From NCBI RefSeq assembly GCF_014493765.1, contig NZ_JACTVJ010000029.1, positions 1-64,000 on the forward strand: DNA of 64,000 nt. Direction: 5' to 3'. This document shows, one piece after another, positions 51,921 to 62,808 of the stretch (positions are counted from its first letter, which is position 1; every line of letters begins with the position of its first letter). The stretch comes from Streptomyces polyasparticus (GTDB lineage Bacteria > Actinomycetota > Actinomycetes > Streptomycetales > Streptomycetaceae). The position numbers and the translations under genes were made by a program. The notes below the pieces were generated by a model that did no database searches, had not been told where the DNA came from, and worked only from the letters and a program-made list of their open reading frames with translations.

Positions 51921-54353
51921 TCACTCCTCGCCGGCCAGCCGCACATCCAGGGCGAGCCGGTGGTCCCCCGCCGAACGTCCGACCAGGAAGCGGCAGCGCC
52001 CGGGCTCGGCGCGCCACCCACCGTCGGCCACCGACCAGTGCATCAACAGCCGCCCCGGCACCTGCACTTCGGCCTCCGCCTCCTGACCCCCTGCGGCGCG
52101 TACCGCCGCATGCCCCACGAGCCGGAGCTCGGGGTGCTCCACCGCCGCACCCGGCCGCGCCAGATACACCTGGACGACTTCGCGGCCTTCTCTGGAGCCC
52201 GTGTTGCGCACGCGCACCGTCACAACGAAGTCCTCGCCCGCGCGGACGGCTGTCGGCCCGGTGACCTCCTCGTACGACCAGGTCGTGTAGCCCAGACCGT
52301 GCCCGAACCAGTACGCGGGTGCGCGCCGCCCGCGCCGTACCCAGGCGCGGTAGCCGATGTGCAGGCCTTCGGCGTAGTCGAGCCGCCCCGCGACGGGCCG
52401 GGTCCGTGAGACCGGTGCGTCGGCGAGCCGGACGGGCCAGGTGGTGGGCAGCCGTCCGCCGGGCTCCGTCCGTCCGAACAGCACGTCGGCGAGCGCACCG
52501 CCCGCTTCCTGGCCGGGAAACCACGACAGAAGCAGCGCACCGACCTCGTCGCGCCAGGGCATCTCGACCGGTCCGCCGCTGTTGACGACGGCGACCAACC
52601 GGGGGTTGGCCGCGGCCACCGCCCGTACCAGCGCGTCCTGTTCGACGCCCAGGGCGAGCGAGCAGCGGTCGCTGCCCTCGCACTCGGTGTGCTCGGTGGT
52701 GCCCACGGCCACGACGACGGCGTCCGCCGCCCGGGCCGCCGCCACCGCCTCGGCCAGCGCCGTGTCGAGGTCCTGGTCCGGGGGCGCCGCGCTGAGCACT
52801 GTCGCCCGTCCGGTGTCCGGCGCGAGCTGCCGGGTGGCCACCACAAGCACCCCGCGCCCGGCCGTCAGTTCCACCCGCGCCTGCACGCCGGGCGGGTTCA
52901 CGTGCACCACCGCGGGATCGTCCGTCGTCCGCGGGAACTCCCCGTCGAGTACGGCGGTTTCGTCCACGCTCAGCCGCATCCGTCCGAAGCCCGCGAGGCC
53001 GAGCGTCCACGTCCCGGAGATCCGTGGCCGGAGGCGGGCGCTGAGCTCGACCGTATGGGCGCCGGGCGGCAGCGGCGGCTCCAACTGGCGCCCGGAACGG
53101 CGGTGTTCGGAGTGCAGCGACCGCCCGGCAGCATCGAGGACCCGCAGCCGCAGTCCCGGCTTCCCGGTCAAGGGGTCGGTGCACAGCTCGGCATCCAGCG
53201 GCGGCGCGGGGCACCTTGGCGCAGGACCCGGCACGTGGACGACGCGGGCCCGGCCGCGCAGTGCGGCACGTATGCCGTCCAGGAACGACACTTCGGCGTG
53301 CGGGAAGACCCCTGCGCTGCCGCCGCCTTGGGTGCGTGTGCGTGCGGCGTGCGCGCCGACGACCGCCACCGTCCGCAGCCCTGCCGGATCCAGCGGCAGC
53401 ACCTGCCGATTGGCGAGCAGCACCATCGCGGAGGCGGCGGCGCGGCGGACCAGCCTGCGGGTGCCGGCGGAGCGCGGCCGCCCGGCCGACGCCCCTACCG
53501 TTCGCTGCTGCAGCCAGGCGGCGAGCCGCAGTAGCCGGCGGACCTTGTCGTCGATCGCGGCCTGCGGCACGAGACCGTCCTCGACCGCCCTCGACAGGGC
53601 CTCGCCCCAAGGCCCTTCGGGCCCGGGCATGACCAGGTCGAGGCCGGCCTTCGCAGTGTCCGTGGTGGTGCGTACGGCGCCCCAGTCGGAGACCACGACG
53701 CCGTCGAAGCCCCACTCGTTCTTCAGCGGGTCGGCGAGCAGGCCGTTGGCGCTCATCGTGACGCCGTTGACCTGGTTGTAGCCGGCCATGACCAGCCGTA
53801 CGCCGGCGGCCACGGCCGCTTCGAAGGGCGCGAGGTAGACCTCGCGCAGCACCCGCTCGGCCACCCGGACGTCGACGGTGAGCCGGTCGGTCTCGGCGTC
53901 GTTGGCCACATAGTGCTTGGCCGCGGCGGCCACACCCCCGGCCTGGATCCCGCGGATCAGCGCCGCCCCCATCCGGCCCGTGAGTTCCGGGTCCTCGGAG
54001 AAGCACTCGAAGTGCCGTCCGCCGAGCGGGCTGCGGTGCAGATTGAGGTTGGGCGCGAGCACCACGTCCACGCCCTTGCGCCGCGCTTCGGCGGCGAGCA
54101 GTCCGCCGAGGGACTCGACCAGCTCCTCGTCCCAGGTCGCCGCGAGTGCGGAGGCCGAGGGCAGCAGCACCGAGGTGCTGCGTTCGTCCCAGCTCTGGCC
54201 GCGTACTCCCGCGGGGCCGTCCGAGAGCACCGACTCGGGCAGCTGCACCGCCGGTTCGGCGTGCGTACGCCAGGTCGTGGCCCCGGTGAGCAGCCGCACC
54301 TTCGCGGCCGGGGTCAGCTTGTCAAGAAGCCGGTCGAGTTCCTCGTCGGTCAC
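51921..54353 (-). CDS. GH3 beta-glycosidase, cytoplasmic
   Basis: 810 residues from GTG 54353 with a strong AAGGAGG 7 bases upstream. No signal peptide. Active-site features: LPESVLSDGPAGVRG, APNLNLHRSPLGGRHFECFSEDP, KHYVANDAETDR, and the nucleophile Asp223 in GFDGVVVSDWGA. The C-terminus has a fibronectin-III-like domain (VVTVRVRNTGSREGREVVQVYLARPG) after PEMPWRDEVGALLLSWFPGQEAGGALADVLFG. It should hydrolyse imported oligosaccharides inside the cell. Located between the LacI gene and the GH2-like gene, all on the minus strand. Confidence 0.94.
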   Translation of the reverse strand: MTDEELDRLLDKLTPAAKVRLLTGATTWRTHAEPAVQLPESVLSDGPAGVRGQSWDERSTSVLLPSASALAATWDEELVESLGGLLAAEARRKGVDVVLAPNLNLHRSPLGGRHFECFSEDPELTGRMGAALIRGIQAGGVAAAAKHYVANDAETDRLTVDVRVAERVLREVYLAPFEAAVAAGVRLVMAGYNQVNGVTMSANGLLADPLKNEWGFDGVVVSDWGAVRTTTDTAKAGLDLVMPGPEGPWGEALSRAVEDGLVPQAAIDDKVRRLLRLAAWLQQRTVGASAGRPRSAGTRRLVRRAAASAMVLLANRQVLPLDPAGLRTVAVVGAHAARTRTQGGGSAGVFPHAEVSFLDGIRAALRGRARVVHVPGPAPRCPAPPLDAELCTDPLTGKPGLRLRVLDAAGRSLHSEHRRSGRQLEPPLPPGAHTVELSARLRPRISGTWTLGLAGFGRMRLSVDETAVLDGEFPRTTDDPAVVHVNPPGVQARVELTAGRGVLVVATRQLAPDTGRATVLSAAPPDQDLDTALAEAVAAARAADAVVVAVGTTEHTECEGSDRCSLALGVEQDALVRAVAAANPRLVAVVNSGGPVEMPWRDEVGALLLSWFPGQEAGGALADVLFGRTEPGGRLPTTWPVRLADAPVSRTRPVAGRLDYAEGLHIGYRAWVRRGRRAPAYWFGHGLGYTTWSYEEVTGPTAVRAGEDFVVTVRVRNTGSREGREVVQVYLARPGAAVEHPELRLVGHAAVRAAGGQEAEAEVQVPGRLLMHWSVADGGWRAEPGRCRFLVGRSAGDHRLALDVRLAGEE

Positions 54354-54423
54354 GCAGACCTCCTTTCGTAGGGCATACGGATCAGTTCTTCGGGCGCAGG
54401 GACCGGACCTTCAGGCGGACCGG

Positions 54424-56172
54424 TCAGGCGTAGACGCCGAGCTCGTACAGCGAGTAGCCCCAGCCGGTACCGCGGGCGGTTCCGTGCACCCGGACATAGC
54501 GTCCGGTGGCGGAGACGTCGAAGGAGTCCACGCCGCCGTTGCCGTCGGTCACCTCGCGGACGGTCTGCCAGTTCTGTCCGTCGTCCGAGGTCTGGATCGT
54601 GTACGCCTTCGCGTAGGAGGCCTCCCAGACGAGCTGGACGTGCCGGAACGCGGTCCGCGCACCGAGGTCGACGGTCAGCCACTGGGGGTCGCTCCAGTCA
54701 CTGGCCCAGCGGGTGGTCGGGCTCGCGTCCACGGCGTTGGCTGCCGGGCACGGGCAGTCCCCGTAACTCTGCTGAAAGGAGGACGCGGTGGCCGGCTTGC
54801 CCCGCGCCACGTTCGTGCCGTCGGGTGTGGGCGGCACGACCTTCACCGACCGTGTCTCCACGCCGACATTGCCCCGGCCGTCCTTGACCTTCACGTACAC
54901 CTTCCAGACTCCGGGCCTGTCGGGTGCCGTGACTTTGAGGCGGCCGCCGCCGAGGTCGGTGTGGGGCAGGGTGGTGAGGTACTTGCTCTGGTCGATGTAG
55001 TTGCTGCCGACCTGCACCTCGTACGAGAGCGCGTCGCCGTCCGGGTCGGTGACCTGCGTGGTGAGGACGAGGTCGCGGCCCGCCTGCACCTTGGTGGCGT
55101 CGCCCTCGATGCCGAACTGGCCGATCACCGGCGGGGTGTTGTCGCCGGAGGTGTCCGCTCCGTACGCGCGCTTCACCGCGTAGTACGCGAGCCGCCTCTC
55201 GCCGGCGGGCAGCAGATTGAACCAGATGCCGCCGAAGTCGTACTCGAGGCCGTAGTGGAAGAGCGTGGCGCCGAGCGCGACGCCCTGGTGGCCCTTGATG
55301 CAGTCCCAGGCGCGGGTGTAGCCCTCTGCCTTGGCGCGGCCGGTGGGCTCCTCGGGCACACCGTTGATGTCGTCGGGCACCTCCCATTCACCGGCCGGGC
55401 CCGATTCGGTGACGATGTACGGCTTGGTGTAACCGCCCTGCTCCCAGGCCGACTTCACGTCGCACACGGCGTCGTAGGAGTTGACCGCGTACAGGTCGAG
55501 GTCGGGTGCGTTGCGCTGGTAGTAGGGCCAGGCGCCGACCCAGGCGTCGGTGGAGGTCACGGGGTGGTTCGGGTCCACGGCGTGGATCTTCTTGGTGACG
55601 TCGTTGACGAAGGCCGTGTACGCGTTGCGCTGGGTCTCCAGCTCGGTGCCGCTGTAGCAGTTCTGCAGACCGAGCACCGATTCGTTTCCGACGTTCCACA
55701 TGAGTACGCCCGGGTGGTCCTTGTACTCCTGGACCCACCTGGGGAACTCGTCGAGCATCTGGTTCTTGTACGCGGTGTCCGTCACGTAGTTGACGCAGCC
55801 GCCGCTGCCGGGACCGCCGCCGGGCTGCAGCCAGAAGCCCGCGATCACCTTGAGTCCGTGGGCGGCCGCGGAGTCGAACAGGGGTTTGCTGGAGGCGTCC
55901 GTGCCCCAGGTGCGAATGGTGTTGACCCCCATGGATCTGAGGTCGGGCATATAGCGGTCGGCGTCGGCCACCGAGGGGCCCCAGGTGAGGCCCTTGATCT
56001 GGTACGGGCCGCCGTCGACGGTCAGTTGCCAGGTGCCCTGGCCGCCGGTCACCTTCACGACGCTCGGGGCGGCTTGGGCTTGCTGGGCGGGCAGCACGAG
56101 GACGGTGGCGGCGAGCACACCGGCGGTCAGTGGCGCGGCTATGCGGCGCGCGGGAGTTCTGGATCGGGTCAT
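54424..56172 (-). CDS. secreted TIM-barrel glycoside hydrolase (GH2/GH5-like) with F5/8 type C domain
   Basis: 582 residues from ATG 56172, preceded by GAGAGGC. Sec signal peptide with AQQAQAAPS cleavage. The clan-A-type barrel (~55-330) has GVNTIRTWGTDASSKPLFDSAAAHGLKVI, the acid/base MWNVGNES (E164) and the nucleophile PYIVTESG (E256). An immunoglobulin-like linker domain (~345-445, DGDALSYEVQVGSNYIDQS) and a discoidin-type carbohydrate-binding domain (~455-582, ATASSFQQSYGDCPCPAANAVDASPTTRWASDWSDPQWLTVDLG) follow. Likely attacks a beta-glucan or related polysaccharide outside the cell. Confidence 0.88.
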   Translation of the reverse strand: MTRSRTPARRIAAPLTAGVLAATVLVLPAQQAQAAPSVVKVTGGQGTWQLTVDGGPYQIKGLTWGPSVADADRYMPDLRSMGVNTIRTWGTDASSKPLFDSAAAHGLKVIAGFWLQPGGGPGSGGCVNYVTDTAYKNQMLDEFPRWVQEYKDHPGVLMWNVGNESVLGLQNCYSGTELETQRNAYTAFVNDVTKKIHAVDPNHPVTSTDAWVGAWPYYQRNAPDLDLYAVNSYDAVCDVKSAWEQGGYTKPYIVTESGPAGEWEVPDDINGVPEEPTGRAKAEGYTRAWDCIKGHQGVALGATLFHYGLEYDFGGIWFNLLPAGERRLAYYAVKRAYGADTSGDNTPPVIGQFGIEGDATKVQAGRDLVLTTQVTDPDGDALSYEVQVGSNYIDQSKYLTTLPHTDLGGGRLKVTAPDRPGVWKVYVKVKDGRGNVGVETRSVKVVPPTPDGTNVARGKPATASSFQQSYGDCPCPAANAVDASPTTRWASDWSDPQWLTVDLGARTAFRHVQLVWEASYAKAYTIQTSDDGQNWQTVREVTDGNGGVDSFDVSATGRYVRVHGTARGTGWGYSLYELGVYA

Positions 56173-56245
56173 CGTTGCCTCTCGGGAGAACGGGTGCGGG
56201 TGCTGGAGGTGCGACTGCGGAGGGGCGCGTGGGTGCGCCACGGGA

Positions 56246-56286
56246 GCCGGCCCGGGCCCGGCGCGGGGAACGGGACCCGGGCCGGC
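56246..56286 (-). terminator. hairpin terminator of the DUF1996 gene
   Basis: GCCGGCCCGGG (56246-56256) and CCCGGGCCGGC (56276-56286) form a perfect 11 bp stem with a 19-base loop, just after the minus-strand DUF1996 gene and before the GH2-like gene start. It may separate the two transcripts. Confidence 0.6.
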
Positions 56287-56290
56287 CGGT

Positions 56291-57400
56291 TCAGGGCAGT
56301 TCGTAGTTCTCGTTCAGCGCCGCCCCGGCCTCGGGGTGCGTCTCGTCGTAGCCGCGCGCATTGCACTGCAGACCGCCGACGACACAGTGGTCCACGAGGG
56401 CCTTCAGGGTGCGGTCGTCCCAGGCGTTGAAGAAGTCGTAGTGGAACGACCAGGCCTCACCGGACGACAGCCGGACGTTCGACAGATCGCCGTTGACGGG
56501 GAAGGCCATCTTGAACTCGATCATCGGCAGCGCCACGGGGTGCGAGGCGGGGCAGATGTTGTTGTTCGTCCCGGGGTTGACCACCGGATACGCCATGTGG
56601 CTCTGGTGGTTGGGGGTGTCGAGGTACTTGCCGTCCCAGCAACTCGGCGCCTGGAAGCGGATGTTGACCTGGACGTCCTCCCGCTCGGGGCAGCTGGTGG
56701 GGAAGTCGGTGTTGAAGAAGCTGTCGCCGCACTCCCAGCCCTCCACGAACCCCTTGTGGGCGCGGAACTCCTCGCGGGTCTGCAGCGGGCTGCCGACGAC
56801 ATAGCGCAGCCCCTTGGGGAACGGCCGGACGCTGGTGTAGTCGGTGACGCCCGCCTTGTAGTAGATGACCTGCGGTCCGACGGGCAGGACCGGCCGGTCG
56901 CCGTCGAGCAGCGTGGGCATCCAGTACGCCGACTTGTCGCCGGGCGCGAGGCACTTGGTGCCGCCCGCCGACAGCGAGGCCGTGGTGCTGGCCGCGTCGG
57001 TGGTCGTATTGCCCATGAACGTGTGGTCGTGGGACCTGCCGGGCTGCTGCGGATAGACGATCGGGTCGTCGGGACGGGTGTGGGTGACCGAGCAGTTGGC
57101 CTGGAACTCGTGGAAGTAGCGGTGCGGCGGCTCCTTGGTGGAGGGTTCGACGCCGGTGACGGGCGGTTCGGCGGGGATGTATCCGTCGCCGTCCGGGTCG
57201 TCGGCGGCGGCGCGGGTCGAGGCGGCCATGCGGTGGCCGGCGTGGGCGGCCCCGGACTGCGTGACGGATGCGCCGGCCGACGCGGCGCCGCCCGGGGGCG
57301 GACCGTCGACGCTGGACGCCACGCCGCCTATGCCGAGCGTGGTCAGCAGCAGGGCGCCGGCGATGAGGCTCCCTGAGAGGACTTTCGATCTCCGTGGCAT
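56291..57400 (-). CDS. secreted DUF1996 protein
   Basis: 369 residues from ATG 57400, preceded by AGGAG. Signal peptide and an alanine/glycine-rich linker, then the DUF1996 domain: RYFHEFQANCSVTHTRPDDPIVYPQQPGRSHDHTFMGNTTTDAAST, CLAPGDKSAYWMPTLLDGDRPVLP, FHYDFFNAWD. Several conserved Cys, His and Asp residues suggest a metal site or disulphide-stabilised fold. The family occurs in fungi and actinomycetes next to glycan-degrading genes; its biochemical role is unknown. A LacI-type operator sits 93 bp upstream. Confidence 0.93.
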   Translation of the reverse strand: MPRRSKVLSGSLIAGALLLTTLGIGGVASSVDGPPPGGAASAGASVTQSGAAHAGHRMAASTRAAADDPDGDGYIPAEPPVTGVEPSTKEPPHRYFHEFQANCSVTHTRPDDPIVYPQQPGRSHDHTFMGNTTTDAASTTASLSAGGTKCLAPGDKSAYWMPTLLDGDRPVLPVGPQVIYYKAGVTDYTSVRPFPKGLRYVVGSPLQTREEFRAHKGFVEGWECGDSFFNTDFPTSCPEREDVQVNIRFQAPSCWDGKYLDTPNHQSHMAYPVVNPGTNNNICPASHPVALPMIEFKMAFPVNGDLSNVRLSSGEAWSFHYDFFNAWDDRTLKALVDHCVVGGLQCNARGYDETHPEAGAALNENYELP

Positions 57401-57492
57401 GGAGAACTCCTGGACGCTGGAAGGACGGTGGGGGTCGGGTGGCCACCCGCGCCGGCGGGCGACCACCCACGGTGCGCCTTCCAAGGGAAAGC

Positions 57493-57508
57493 GGGAGAGC
57501 GCTCTCCC
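57493..57508. promoter_or_regulatory. LacI-type operator, copy 2 (perfect)
   Basis: GGGAGAGC/GCTCTCCC is a perfect 16 bp palindrome with the CG centre typical of CebR-type LacI repressors. It serves the minus-strand DUF1996 gene. Confidence 0.85.
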
Positions 57509-57630
57509 ACTGCGGGAGTGTTGAGGCGCTCGCATACGAGTGTCAAGCGATCCGACCGAAGGAATCGCGCAACGGAACGTACTGCTGGGCCTCTTGACGG
57601 CTGCTGACTCCCCCTGAAGCATGCTCGTTC

Positions 57631-57646
57631 GGAGAGCGCTCCCCCA
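57631..57646. promoter_or_regulatory. LacI-type operator, copy 3
   Basis: CGGAGAGCGCTCCCCC matches 14 of 16 positions of copy 2 and lies 39 bp upstream of the beta-helix gene start. The remaining bases of the 284 bp gap 57401-57684 show no gene. Confidence 0.8.
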
Positions 57647-57684
57647 CCCCTGTTCGTTCATTTCATGAACCAGGAGAGCCAGCC

Positions 57685-59490
<1,806 letters not shown>

Positions 59491-59507
59491 CCGTCGGCCG
59501 GTGGCTG

Positions 59508-61178
59508 TCAGGCCCGGTGGACCACCTCCCCGGCCACCGCCACCACCTCCGCGACCGTCCCCGGGATGTCCTGCGGCGCCGCGCGCAGGATGTCCCGGGA
59601 CAGGACCACGAAGTCGGCCTTCTTGCCGACCGACAGCGAACCCAGCTCGTTCTCCAGGAAGTTGGCGTACGCCGAGCCCATCGTGTAGCCGTGCACGGCA
59701 GTGGCCACGTCCAGGGTCTCCTCCGGCTGCCAGGGCTCGCCTCCTGCGAGAGGGCGCCGCGTCACCGCCGTATAGATGCCGATCATGGGGTCCATCTCCG
59801 CGACGTTCCAGTCGCTGGAGAACGCGAGCGGCGCACCCGCCTCGTGCAGGCTGCGCATCGGCCACGCCTTGTGCCAGCGGTCGGGTCCGACGTTGTCCGC
59901 CCAGTCCTTGCCCGGGCCGGCGACCTCGGGTGCGCAGTGCCGTGGCTGCATGCAGGCCACGACGCCGAGCTCGGCGAAGCGCCCCGTATCGGCCGGGTCG
60001 AGGCATTCGACGTGCACGATCTGATGGCGGGCGTCGCGCGGCCCGTTGATGCGCCGGGCGTGCTCGAACCCGTCGAGGGCGACGCGGATGCCCCGGTCGC
60101 CGGTGGCGTGCACGAAGCACTGGAAGCCGTGCGCATCCAGCTTGGTGAGCAGTTCGGCGAACTCATCGGGCGGGTAGTACGTGGTTCCGCTGTGGTGGCG
60201 GCAGCCCGCGTACGGAGCGAGCAGAGCGGCGGTGCGCGGCTCCACCACATCGTCGATGTAGAGCTTGAGCGGTCCCACGCGCAGCCGGTCGCCGCTGTGG
60301 CGGCGGGCCGCGGCGGCGAACTCGTCGAGGTCGGCGTCGCTGGTGCCGCGCGGGTGGAAGAGCGCCGCCACGAGCCGGGAGCGGAGCCGGCCCTCGGCCC
60401 GCGCCCGCTCGAACAGAGCGAGGTCGTCGAGGGAGTTCTGGGGTTCGACGACGGTGGTGATGCCGTAGCCGATCGCGTCGTCGAGTGACTTGGCGAGGCG
60501 GCCGTACTGCCGGTCGGGCGAGGCCCAGGGCACACCGAGGGCGCGCAGCGCGCGATGCCCCTCGCGCGACAGCCCCTTGATCGCGAAGTCCTTGATGAAT
60601 CCGGTGGGTTCACCGGTGACGGGGTCGGTCTGCGCCGTCCCGAACGGCAGCTCCGTACGGTCACGGGTGACGCCGAGGCGCCGCAGGGCGGCGGTGTTCA
60701 GCCAGGCGGTGTGGACGTCGTAGCTCAGGACGATGGCCGGGACGGAGCCGGTGACCGAGTCGAGGTCGGCGGCGGTGGGCAGGCGGCCGCCGCCGAGCGC
60801 CGAGTAGTCGAAGGCCTCGCCCTCGATCCAGTCGGCGTCCGGGTGCGCGGCCCGCCACGTCCGTATCCGCTCGTGCACCTCGTCGAGCGTCGTGGCGCCC
60901 GCGAGCTGCACGCAGGCGGCGTCGGATCCGAGGCGTACGTGGTTGTGCGCGTCGATGAACCCGGGGAGCACGAGCCGCCCCTCTGCGTCGAGCACCTGCG
61001 TGTCCGCCCCGGTCCACTCCCCCGCGTCCGCGTCGTCCCCGAGCCAGACGATCCGGCCGTCCCGTACCGCCATCGCCTGCGCCTCGGGCAGGTCCGGGTC
61101 GACGGTGTGGATGCGCGCTCCCCGTACGAGAAGGTCGGCGGGGCGGGGGTGCGGATGGGTGGTGCCGGGGCGGTGCAT
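59508..61178 (-). CDS. YtcJ-like amidohydrolase
   Basis: 556 residues from ATG 61178. Amidohydrolase_3 family: LPGFIDAHNHVRLGSDAACVQLAGATTLDEVHERI with the HxH ligands (here HNH), FIKDFAIKGLSREGHRAL, FQCFVHATGDRGIRVALDGFEHARR, QIVHVECLDPADTGRFAELGVVACMQPRH and FSSDWNVAEMDPMIGIYTAV. YtcJ-type proteins hydrolyse unknown amides or cyclic imides. It is followed upstream by an NCS1 permease, 43 bp away on the same strand, and a divergent TetR gene. A substrate transported by NCS1 (hydantoin, cytosine or purine-like) is plausible. Confidence 0.92.
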   Translation of the reverse strand: MHRPGTTHPHPRPADLLVRGARIHTVDPDLPEAQAMAVRDGRIVWLGDDADAGEWTGADTQVLDAEGRLVLPGFIDAHNHVRLGSDAACVQLAGATTLDEVHERIRTWRAAHPDADWIEGEAFDYSALGGGRLPTAADLDSVTGSVPAIVLSYDVHTAWLNTAALRRLGVTRDRTELPFGTAQTDPVTGEPTGFIKDFAIKGLSREGHRALRALGVPWASPDRQYGRLAKSLDDAIGYGITTVVEPQNSLDDLALFERARAEGRLRSRLVAALFHPRGTSDADLDEFAAAARRHSGDRLRVGPLKLYIDDVVEPRTAALLAPYAGCRHHSGTTYYPPDEFAELLTKLDAHGFQCFVHATGDRGIRVALDGFEHARRINGPRDARHQIVHVECLDPADTGRFAELGVVACMQPRHCAPEVAGPGKDWADNVGPDRWHKAWPMRSLHEAGAPLAFSSDWNVAEMDPMIGIYTAVTRRPLAGGEPWQPEETLDVATAVHGYTMGSAYANFLENELGSLSVGKKADFVVLSRDILRAAPQDIPGTVAEVVAVAGEVVHRA

Positions 61179-61221
61179 GGGGCGACTCCTGTGGTCGTAC
61201 GGGGTGTGGTGCGGTGGGGGT

Positions 61222-62631
61222 TCAGCGCGAGGCCGTGGGGGCCGTGCGGGTGCTGAGCGCCCAGTAGGCGAGCGCTGCGACGACGGACGAGGCCAGGCTG
61301 AGGTCGGCGCCGCCGAGCGGGGTGACGAGCGGGCCGGTCCACAGCTCCGAGTCGCAGGTCAGGGCGCCGAAGGCGATGCCGGCGAGCAGGGCGGTCAGGC
61401 CGGCCGGGTGGTAGCCGCCGCGGTACCAGTAGGCGCCGGCGCGGCCGGAGTGAAGGGATTCGTTGTCGTAGCGGCAGCGGCGCAGCACCATGTCGGCGAG
61501 GAACACACCGCCCCAGGGCGCGAACACGATGACCAGCAGCGACAGGAACGACAGCAGGGCGCTGGTGAAATCGCCGAGGAACAGCGCGTACACCGAGCCC
61601 CCGAGTGTCACGGCGGCGCTGATCACGATGGCTTTCGCGCGGCTCCAAGGGATGCCGAGGACCTGGAGGTTGAGGCTGGACGAGTACAGCGTGATGATCG
61701 AGTTGGTGACGCAGCCGCCGAGGACGAGCGCGAGGAAGACCGGCTTGAACCAGCCCGGAAGCAGCGTCTCCGTACCCGCCACGGCGTCCGTCAGATCGGC
61801 CTGTGTGGCGGCGGCCACGCCCGCGACGCCCAGCGCCACGGAGGAGACGAATCCACCGAGGGCGCCGGCCCAGGTCAGGGAGCGCAGCGAGGTGGTGACC
61901 GGCAGATAGCGGGTGTAGTCGGCCGGCATCGGCAGATACGAGAACGGGCCCGCGAGCGCCACCACGAAGGCGAGGCTCCACCCCGCGGCGCCGGGCGCTC
62001 CGCCTTGCGTGGAGAAGTCCGCGCCGGGCAGGACGAACACGAGCAGCGCGCCGAACCCCGCGGCCAGGACATAGGCGAGCCAGCGCTCGGCGAACTGCAC
62101 GGTCGCGTGTCCCCACAGGGCCACGGCGAAGGTCAGCGCCATCGTCACGGCGAGGGCCGCGGCGCGTGCGCCGGTGCCGTGCCATCCGAGGTGGGCGAAG
62201 AAGGCCTCCAGGGCGAGGACGCCGACGACGGTGTTGACCACCGTGTAGCCGATCGAGACGACCCAGTTGAGCAGCCCCGCGGGCCAGTTGCCGCGTACAC
62301 CGAACGCGGCGCGGGAGATGACCAGGGTCGCCGTGCCGGTGCGGACGCCGCTGTAGCCCGCGGCGCTGATGGCGAAGAAGGCGAGCCCGCCGATGACGAC
62401 CACGCCGGTGGCCTGCCAGAAGTTCAGGCCGAAGGCGACTGCCAGGGCTCCGTTGATCACGTAGGTGAAGGTGAGGTTCGAGCCGAACCAGAGCCAGAAC
62501 AGATCCTTCGCACCGCCGTGGCGCGCGGACTCGGGGATGGGGTCGATGCCATGGGTCTCGATCTGGAAGACCTCGTCCCGGCCCTGATCCCGTGGTGCGG
62601 GCGGGGACGGTTGCGTACGCGTCTTGGTCAT
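61222..62631 (-). CDS. NCS1-family permease (CodB/PucI-like)
   Basis: 469 residues from ATG 62631, preceded by GGAGAGG. Twelve helices with NCS1 blocks: KDLFWLWFGSNLTFTYVINGALAVAFGLNFWQA, AGYSGVRTGTATLVISRAAFGVRGNWPAGLLNWVVSIGYTVVNTVVG, VALAGPFSYLPMPADYTRYLP and the GGCVTNSIITLYSSSLNLQVLGIPWSRAKA. Likely imports a nucleobase or cyclic ureide for the adjacent amidohydrolase. Separated from the TetR gene by a perfect operator. Independent of the other NCS1 gene in the window. Confidence 0.94.
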   Translation of the reverse strand: MTKTRTQPSPPAPRDQGRDEVFQIETHGIDPIPESARHGGAKDLFWLWFGSNLTFTYVINGALAVAFGLNFWQATGVVVIGGLAFFAISAAGYSGVRTGTATLVISRAAFGVRGNWPAGLLNWVVSIGYTVVNTVVGVLALEAFFAHLGWHGTGARAAALAVTMALTFAVALWGHATVQFAERWLAYVLAAGFGALLVFVLPGADFSTQGGAPGAAGWSLAFVVALAGPFSYLPMPADYTRYLPVTTSLRSLTWAGALGGFVSSVALGVAGVAAATQADLTDAVAGTETLLPGWFKPVFLALVLGGCVTNSIITLYSSSLNLQVLGIPWSRAKAIVISAAVTLGGSVYALFLGDFTSALLSFLSLLVIVFAPWGGVFLADMVLRRCRYDNESLHSGRAGAYWYRGGYHPAGLTALLAGIAFGALTCDSELWTGPLVTPLGGADLSLASSVVAALAYWALSTRTAPTASR

Positions 62632-62676
62632 CGGCGGCGCCCTCTCCAGGCAGGGTGCATGCGGCGGGCATGCGTT

Positions 62677-62711
62677 TTGAATGCCGTTCTATTTCTTAGA
62701 ACGGCATTCAA
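62677..62711. promoter_or_regulatory. TetR operator between permease and tetR genes
   Basis: TTGAATGCCGTTCTA (62677-62691) and TAGAACGGCATTCAA (62697-62711) are perfect 15 bp arms around TTTCT. Each arm contains GAATGCCGTTC, itself a near-palindrome (one mismatch), so two TetR dimers may bind. It lies 45 bp from the permease start. No other structure is evident in the 177 bp gap. Confidence 0.85.
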
Positions 62712-62808
62712 GATGGAGGGTGGCGGCACACGGCGTCAAGACCCTGACGGATAAGGTCGGAAGCCGACGGGCCGCAGACGCCCGGACGGCAAGCGAAGGA
62801 GCGCGGGG

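Noticed and set aside
50707-54006. A minus-strand open frame of ~1,100 codons across the LacI and GH3 genes
   Set aside because: It runs out of frame with both genes, whose conserved residues lie in another frame on the same strand; composition is arginine/glycine-rich noise.
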